Source: Ovis canadensis (taxonomy: Eukaryota; Chordata; Mammalia; Artiodactyla; Bovidae). From it: DNA of 64,000 nt. The DNA lies in contig NC_091248.1 in the NCBI RefSeq assembly GCF_042477335.2, positions 123,898,501 through 123,962,500 of the forward strand, written 5' to 3'. This document shows, piece after piece, positions 58,769-64,000 of this stretch. Every line of letters starts with the position of its first letter. Positions within the stretch are counted from its first letter, which is position 1. The notes beneath the pieces were generated by a model. It searched no databases and was not told the origin of the DNA. It saw only the letters and a list, made by a program, of their open reading frames with translations. A program made the translations under genes and the position numbers.

Positions 58769-59042
58769 TTCAGTTCAGTCACTCAGTCATGTCTGACTCT
58801 TTGTGACCCATGGGCTGCAGCACGCCAGGCTTCCCTGTCCATCACCAACTCACGGAGCTTGCACAAACTCATGTCCATTGAGTTGGTGATGCCATCCAAC
58901 CATCTCATCCTCTGTTATCCCCTTCTCCTCATCCTGCCTTCAATCTTTCCCAGCATCAGGGTCTTTGGGTCAGTTCTTCACATCAAAGTATTGGAGCTTC
59001 AGCCTCAGCATCAGTCCTTCCAGCTTCAGCATCAGCTTCAGT
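58769..59042 (-). repeat. BovB 3'-end repeat with internal changes
   Basis: Reverse complement from GTTCAGTTCAGTCACTCAGT to GTATTGGAGCTTCAGCCTCA. Deletions remove the usual AATGAGTCAACTC and GTGGCCA parts, and a CTTCAGCATCAG segment is repeated at the end. Confidence 0.88.
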
Positions 59043-59371
59043 GGGGTAGAGGGTGTCATGAAAGACTTCAGATGGTAACAGGGCTTTAGCTAAAATTTTA
59101 AGGGAACAGTCTTATTAATGATATTGCAGTTGTGTGCTGAGGTGTTAGCACTTCTTGAACCCCTGCATGACTCAGTTGAAAAATAGTATAGAAGTATACC
59201 ATAGGAGAGGAGGAAGAGAAGGACAGAAATTCAAGAGGTTTTAAACATTTGGATATTTATGGGTAAGAAGAGAAAGGAGTTTAGACTGATGCCTAGTTAC
59301 CTACTAGTTCAGTCATATCTTTGATTGTTCTCTTTTAAAGATTTATGAAATATTAGACCAGAGGATGTTTT

Positions 59372-59619
59372 GGGATCCCCAGGTGGTGCTAATGGTAAAG
59401 AACCTGCCTACCAATGCAGGAGGCGTAAGAAGCACAGGTTCAATCCCTGGGTCAGGAAGATCCTCTGGAGAAGGAAATGGCAACCCACTCCTGTATTCTT
59501 ACCTGGAAAATCTCATGGGCAGAGGAGCCTGGCAGGCTACAGTCCATGGGGTCACAAAGAGTTGGACAGGACTGAAGCAATTAACCCTAACACACACACA
59601 TACACGCACACACGCACAC
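59372..59619 (+). repeat. Bov-tA SINE with AC-rich tail and TSD
   Basis: Sense copy with an extended head (an about 12-bp insertion near 59428-59438) and a tail that has become an AC microsatellite (59590-59619). The flanking 10-bp repeat AGGATGTTTT (59362-59371, 59620-59629) is exact. Confidence 0.93.
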
Positions 59620-59979
59620 AGGATGTTTTAGGGCAAAGTTACCGGACTTCTGATTGGACACAGAATTTGAGGTAGTTGTGGATTATCTATGAAGAATAAT
59701 CCAGTATGATTTTGGAAATCCATGCTCAAAATTCTTATCTAGATACAGGTATAGATTTAGAACTCTCTCCTTAAAGTTGGTACTGATTATGGGCACTCCC
59801 TTTTAGAATTTTTTTCCGATAGAGTTAAAACTGATTTTCCCCACCCCACCTCTGTATGCCTCGTCATTAGCTTTCCTTATCACAGACTGTGGCAGCTTTG
59901 TTTATTTCCAGTTGTTCGATCCAAGCACTTGAATTCTTCCTTGACTCCATTCTTTACCTCGTCCCCACACTTAGTTGGT

Positions 59980-60775
59980 AGGGAAATTCTGTTAACATTA
60001 CCCAAAATATACCCAGAGTCCAATCAGTTCTCATGGTGTCCAATCTGCTCCCTGCTGCAAATCCATTATTATTACTGCTTTGCATCTGAATTATTACAGT
60101 AGCTCCCCTTGGTTCATCAGCTTCTAGCTCTTCCCTACTCTGAACTAGTCTCAACATGGAAGCCAGAGTTACCGTTCAAATAGAGGTCGAATTGTCTCAC
60201 TTCTCTGCTCAGAACCCTGGAATGGCTGATCATTTCACTCATGATAAACACTAAGGTGTTCAAGGACGTTCCATAAACTGCCTGCATTGTTACCTCGCTC
60301 ATCACCTTTTCTTCTCCTTTCTGTTCATTCAGCTGCAGCTCCACGGGCTTCAAGCCCTTGAACTTGCTGGGGTGTGTGTGAGTCTTAGGACCTTTTCATG
60401 GGCTGTTTTCTCTGCCAGATACCCACCATAAATACCAGATACTGTTTTCTCAGCCAGGTACCACAGTAGATATCCACTACTTTATACCGTCTGCTCAGAT
60501 GTCACCTTCTCAAGGGGACCTGCCCTGCTTGAAAATACAATCCATCCAAGCCCTGTTCTTTTCCTCCACATTTTCTTTTCACTATAACTTGTCTCCTTCT
60601 GTCATATATAAATTATTTATACTTAATTTTTAAAATTAACTGTCTCCTGTTAAAGTGTAAGCCACATAAAGCGAGACTTACTAATCCTTTTTTTCTCTCT
60701 GATATCTATATAATAACAAGCATCTAGAATAGGACCTGATACATGGTAAGTGCTTGATAATTGCTTGTTGTTTTT
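59980..60775 (+). repeat. L2 LINE 3' region
   Basis: An ordered series of L2 blocks in sense: CTTCTCTGCTCAGAACCCTG GAATGGC, CAGATGTCACCTTCTCAAGG, AAAGTGTAAGCCACATAAAG, and the terminal AGAATAGGACCTGATACATG GTAAGTGCTTGATAATTGCT TG. A long but strongly diverged ancient copy. Confidence 0.7.
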
Positions 60776-62788
60776 CAAAAAAATGATTGAGTGGTACTAA
60801 TATTTTTTAAGTACTGTGTTTTTTCTCTGGTGGAATCTGATTATAATGTAAATCAAAAGAAAATAATCATTTTAGAAAAATACTTTTGGTAAATGTAAAG
60901 AAAAATACAGGTTTAAATAAAATATAAACCTAATGTTTTTAGAGCAATGTAAAACTAAGTGATTACAAACAGAGGTTACGAAGACATTAAGCTTTATCCA
61001 TTTGTGAATTTGTGGAATATTTACTTCTTAACAGGGGAACTTTTTTTTCTTTTTTTTTGCCATTATACTTTGCTGTATTGAGTAGTTTTCCACTAAAAAG
61101 CTTCTTGATTGATTGTCAGTGGACAAGTGCAAATCTCTCTTATCTTTAAATAACATTTCTAAACAAACAATAACTAAGGGGAGGGGAAAAAAGACTTTAT
61201 GGGACAAAATAATACTTTGTAGTATGGATGGGTAATTATTGCCTTTGGTAGTTCCAGTAAATTCAGTTTTATTTTTGCTTAAGCCTATTCCTTAATAGTT
61301 TTTTTAGAGCTTCTGGGTAGAAAAATCTGGGCAGAAAAGGAAAATACCAAAATGAATGACAAGCATTCATACAAATAGGTAAGAAAACAGTGAAATATTT
61401 TAAATAGCCAAACAAAATCTTATTCATCAATTTAAGAATCTGATTTCCATTATGATATGTATAGGTTCAGTATTTATTTTCATTAACTCAAAAGCTGTGA
61501 GCGGTTGTTTTATGATTTGAACTCATTATCAAAAAATGTATACGTTTCCCTGCTTCCTTTTTTCATCAAACATCATCATCACTTTGGGAATTTGAACTGG
61601 TCAACGCTTCTATTAACATATAAGGAAAATGATGTCTTTCTTAAATGCTGTAGAAATGATGTTATAAAATATAAAATTTATAAAGTTAACACTAAGCCGT
61701 TATAAAAATATTTAATAAATGTTTCCATATTTTAAAAGCTATATAGTGTGTTGATAACTTATCAGTAGTCCTGTAGAGGTAACAGAGCTGAAATGAATTA
61801 AAATTGTATTCAACCTTGAGTACACATTTTCTTTTATATCATTTGTTCATTAATCAGGCTAAGAAAGACAAACTGGTTTTGTCCATTCATTTTATTCCAC
61901 AAATTAAATACTTCATTCCCTTATTGTATTGGCCTATGCTTTAAAATACATTTACTTTGAAAATTTATTTTTAACTGCTGTGTTTGCTTGTTTGTTTCCT
62001 CATTTTCAGCCACCATTCACAGATTTCTTAAAGTTTGTTTCTGAAACCACTTTTTTTTTTTTCTCTTTGAAGAAATGGTTCTAAACTGGGTGCAGTTTTC
62101 CTCCCATGGAACATTTAGCTGATTTGGAGACACCTTTGGTCATCACCATTGGTGGAGAGGATGCCAGGATGCTGCTAATAGTCTGTAATGTACAGGACAG
62201 CACAGAGTTTTCCTTCCTACCATGTCAGTGGTTGAAAAACACTTACTTACACTTACTCAGCACATCTTCCTCCCAGTCTAGATTCTTCTACCTCTTTTGA
62301 TTTTATTAAATTCATTCACTTTTTTTTGAAAGAAAAAAATTTCTCTTCATTCTTGTTTTGATATTTCCCAAATTAACCACTTTGGCTCTGATTTAAATAA
62401 GGAACATTACTTTTGGAACCTCTCAATTGCCATCATTCCAAATCTTTAATAATGAATTAAGTTCTAATCATTATGTGTTTTGTTTCTCTGGGGATAAATG
62501 GAGGACTCTTATAGTTAATTAGTTACTCTGCATACTACAGTGTAAACAGTTGCTGGAAACCAGTAGGCTATTTCAGAACTCTCAATTTAAAAAGCTCTAC
62601 CTCGGTGGTTTCTGATGTGTTTTCTTTGGAGGACCTGGCTAACTGATGTTCTACAAGAGATCATAGCCTGATAGGTTTCAAAAGTATTGGATCTATAGAC
62701 CTAAGAAGCTTCACAATCTTTATCGAAGACCCTGAGAAGGCATGAAGAATTGAAACCTGTTTAATCCATTTTTCCCCAGCTCTTTTTT
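60776..62788. other. Intron sequence, nothing recognised
   Basis: AT-rich DNA with T runs near 61040 and 62050. The short open frames have no recognisable features. Confidence 0.45.
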
Positions 62789-63329
62789 TCAGTTCAGTTC
62801 AGTTGCTCAGTCTTGTCCGACTGTTTACAGTCCCATCGACTGCAGCATGCCAGGCCTCCCTGTCCATCACCAACTCCTGGGCCTTGCTCAAACTCATGTC
62901 CATTGAGTCAGTGATGCCATCCAACCATCCATCTCATCCTCTGCCGTCCCCTTCTCTTCCTACCTTCAGTCTTTCCCAGCATCAGGGTCTTTTCCAAAGA
63001 GTCAGTTCTTTGCATCAGGTGGCCAAAGTATTGGAGTTTCAGCTTCAGCATCAGTCTTTCCAATGAATATTCAGGACTGATTTCCTTTAGGATGGACTGG
63101 CTTGATCGCCTTGCAGCCCAAGGGACTCTCAAGAGTCCTCTCCAACACCACAGTTCAAAAGCATCAATTCTTCGGCACTCAGCTCTCTTTATAGTACAAC
63201 TCTCACATCTATACATGACTACTGGAAAAGCCACAGCTTTGACTAGATGGACCTTTTTTGGCAAAGTAATGTCTCTGCTTTTTAATATGCTGTCTTGGTT
63301 GGTCATAGCATTTCTTTCAAGGAGAAAGC
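62789..63329 (-). repeat. ART2A-length BovB 3' repeat
   Basis: Reverse complement from the terminal TTCAGTTCAGTTCAGTTGCT to TTTCTTTCAAGGAGAAAGCT. The minus-strand frame stays open through about 140 BovB codons (DITLPKKVHLVKAVAFPVVM, ELWCWRGLLRVPWAARRS, KLKLQYFGHLMQR). This explains the 168-codon open frame ending at 62908: it is a LINE remnant, not a gene. Confidence 0.94.
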
Positions 63330-63528
63330 TCCATTTTTTTTTTTTAGAAGCTCCTTTTTTACAAATAACTAAATTTTTTTTCAGGCTTTTACCCCACAAA
63401 ATTCCAGTGAACATCTACATTTCGAAAACACTGATGTAATTCTGTCTGGGACAAGTAGAAGTACAGTATTATTTCTAAGGATTAAAAAGTAGACATTTAC
63501 TGATTTAATATTTACTGTAGAGAACTTT

Positions 63529-63743
63529 TTGGGCTTCCCAAGTGGCTCCAATGGTAAAGAATCTGCCTGCAGTGCGGGAGACACAGGGTGGGGAAGATGC
63601 CCTGGAGAAGTGCATGGCAGCCTGCTCCAGTGTTCTTGCCTGGAGAATCCCATGAACAGAGTAGCCTGGAGGGCTACAGTCCGTAGAGTTGTGCAGAGTC
63701 GGACACTATACCCGAGTAACTTAGTATACACACAGGCACACAG
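63529..63743 (+). repeat. Bov-tA SINE with short TSD
   Basis: Sense copy from TGGGCTTCCCAAGTGGCTCC to a CACACAGGCACACAG tail. GAGAACTTT is repeated at 63520-63528 and 63744-63752. Box B of the head is deleted (ACACAGGGTGGGGAAG). Confidence 0.92.
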
Positions 63744-63883
63744 GAGAACTTTGTGTTTGTGATAGTTTTGCTTAAAGGCTCACTTTAAACTCTTTTTAAA
63801 TTTTTTATGTTATTAAAGTAGGTTCGTGTTTTTCATCTAATCTCATTTTAAAGATTGAATAATGCACTTGAGGTCTATAATAG

Positions 63884-63900
63884 TATAGATAGATAGATAG
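63884..63900. repeat. (ATAG)n microsatellite
   Basis: About four ATAG units directly next to the last BovB repeat of the window. Confidence 0.95.
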
Positions 63901-64000
63901 TTGTTGTTCACTCACTAAGTCATGTCCCACTCTTTGTGTCCCCATGAACTGCAACACACCAGGCTTCCCTGTCCTTCACTGTCTCCGGGAGTTTGTGTAT
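63901..64000 (-). repeat. BovB 3'-end repeat, cut by window end
   Basis: Reverse complement: TCACTCACTAAGTCATGTCC, GCAACACACCAGGCTTCCCT, GTCCTTCACTGTCTCCGGGA. It continues past the window. Confidence 0.88.

Larger units (their letters stand above)
10218..64000 (+). other. CNTNAP2: CNTNAP2 intron 1 (5' part)
   Basis: Everything after the donor to the window end is interpreted as the start of intron 1, which is several hundred kilobases in human. I see no second exon: nothing encodes the expected QKCDEPL-type discoidin start. Content is AT-rich DNA with the interspersed repeats listed separately. Confidence 0.85.

Noticed and set aside
62908..63414. 168-codon minus-strand open frame
   Set aside because: Most of it is the C-terminal part of BovB ORF2 in an ART2A repeat. 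The N-terminal extension is flanking A-rich DNA.
1..64000. CRISPR array, operon, phage or integrated virus
   Set aside because: The regular repeats are SINEs, BovB pieces and microsatellites. No spaced palindromic array, bacterial-type gene cluster, LTR pair or viral gene was seen.
10218..64000. Further CNTNAP2 exons
   Set aside because: I looked for the cysteine-rich discoidin start that should follow the signal peptide and found none. In human the next exon is far beyond this distance.

Overview
The window is mammalian nuclear DNA from a bovid ruminant (cattle, sheep, goat or a close relative). The evidence is the dense load of ruminant-specific retroposons: Bov-tA and Bov-A2 SINEs, BovB (RTE) LINE 3' ends of the ART2A type, and ruminant L1 3' ends. 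I cannot decide the species from the sequence alone.

One protein-coding exon is present. Inside a strong CpG island (about 8.8-10.4 kb) an ATG at 10121 opens a 97-nt coding segment that ends at a GTAAGT splice donor at 10218. Its 32-residue product is a signal peptide ending in CRAWTAPATS. It aligns without gaps to the start of contactin-associated protein-like 2 (CNTNAP2/CASPR2), including the same exon-1 coding length and the same split codon. The gene runs on the + strand.

Layout: 1 to about 9.5 kb is 5' flank. About 8.8-10.1 kb is promoter and 5' UTR, with CGG repeats, GC boxes, a long polypyrimidine/T22 tract and a start-stop uORF. 10121-10217 is exon 1. 10218-64000 is the beginning of the very large intron 1. 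No further exon, RNA gene or independent protein gene is convincing. The remaining open reading frames are chance AT-rich frames, CpG-island frames, or frames running through retroposons.

The intron and 5' flank are a record of retroposition. Old elements (MIR, L2, an L1M-type element carrying a Tigger-like DNA transposon, a MER5A-like fragment) are overlain by ruminant SINEs and BovB/L1 pieces. Several of these have clean target-site duplications. Notable structures are two 5'-inverted (twin-primed) L1 insertions, a 117-bp tandem duplication holding perfect AT palindromes, a BovB reverse-transcriptase remnant that has lost its catalytic YADD box, a tRNA-Gly pseudogene, and a head-to-head BovB repeat pair. 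An 11-kb stretch around the promoter is free of ruminant retroposons.

I found no operon, CRISPR array, phage, provirus or undescribed multi-gene system. Element boundaries are judged by eye, mostly good to about 5-20 bp. Family names rest on recalled consensus sequences, not on a search.
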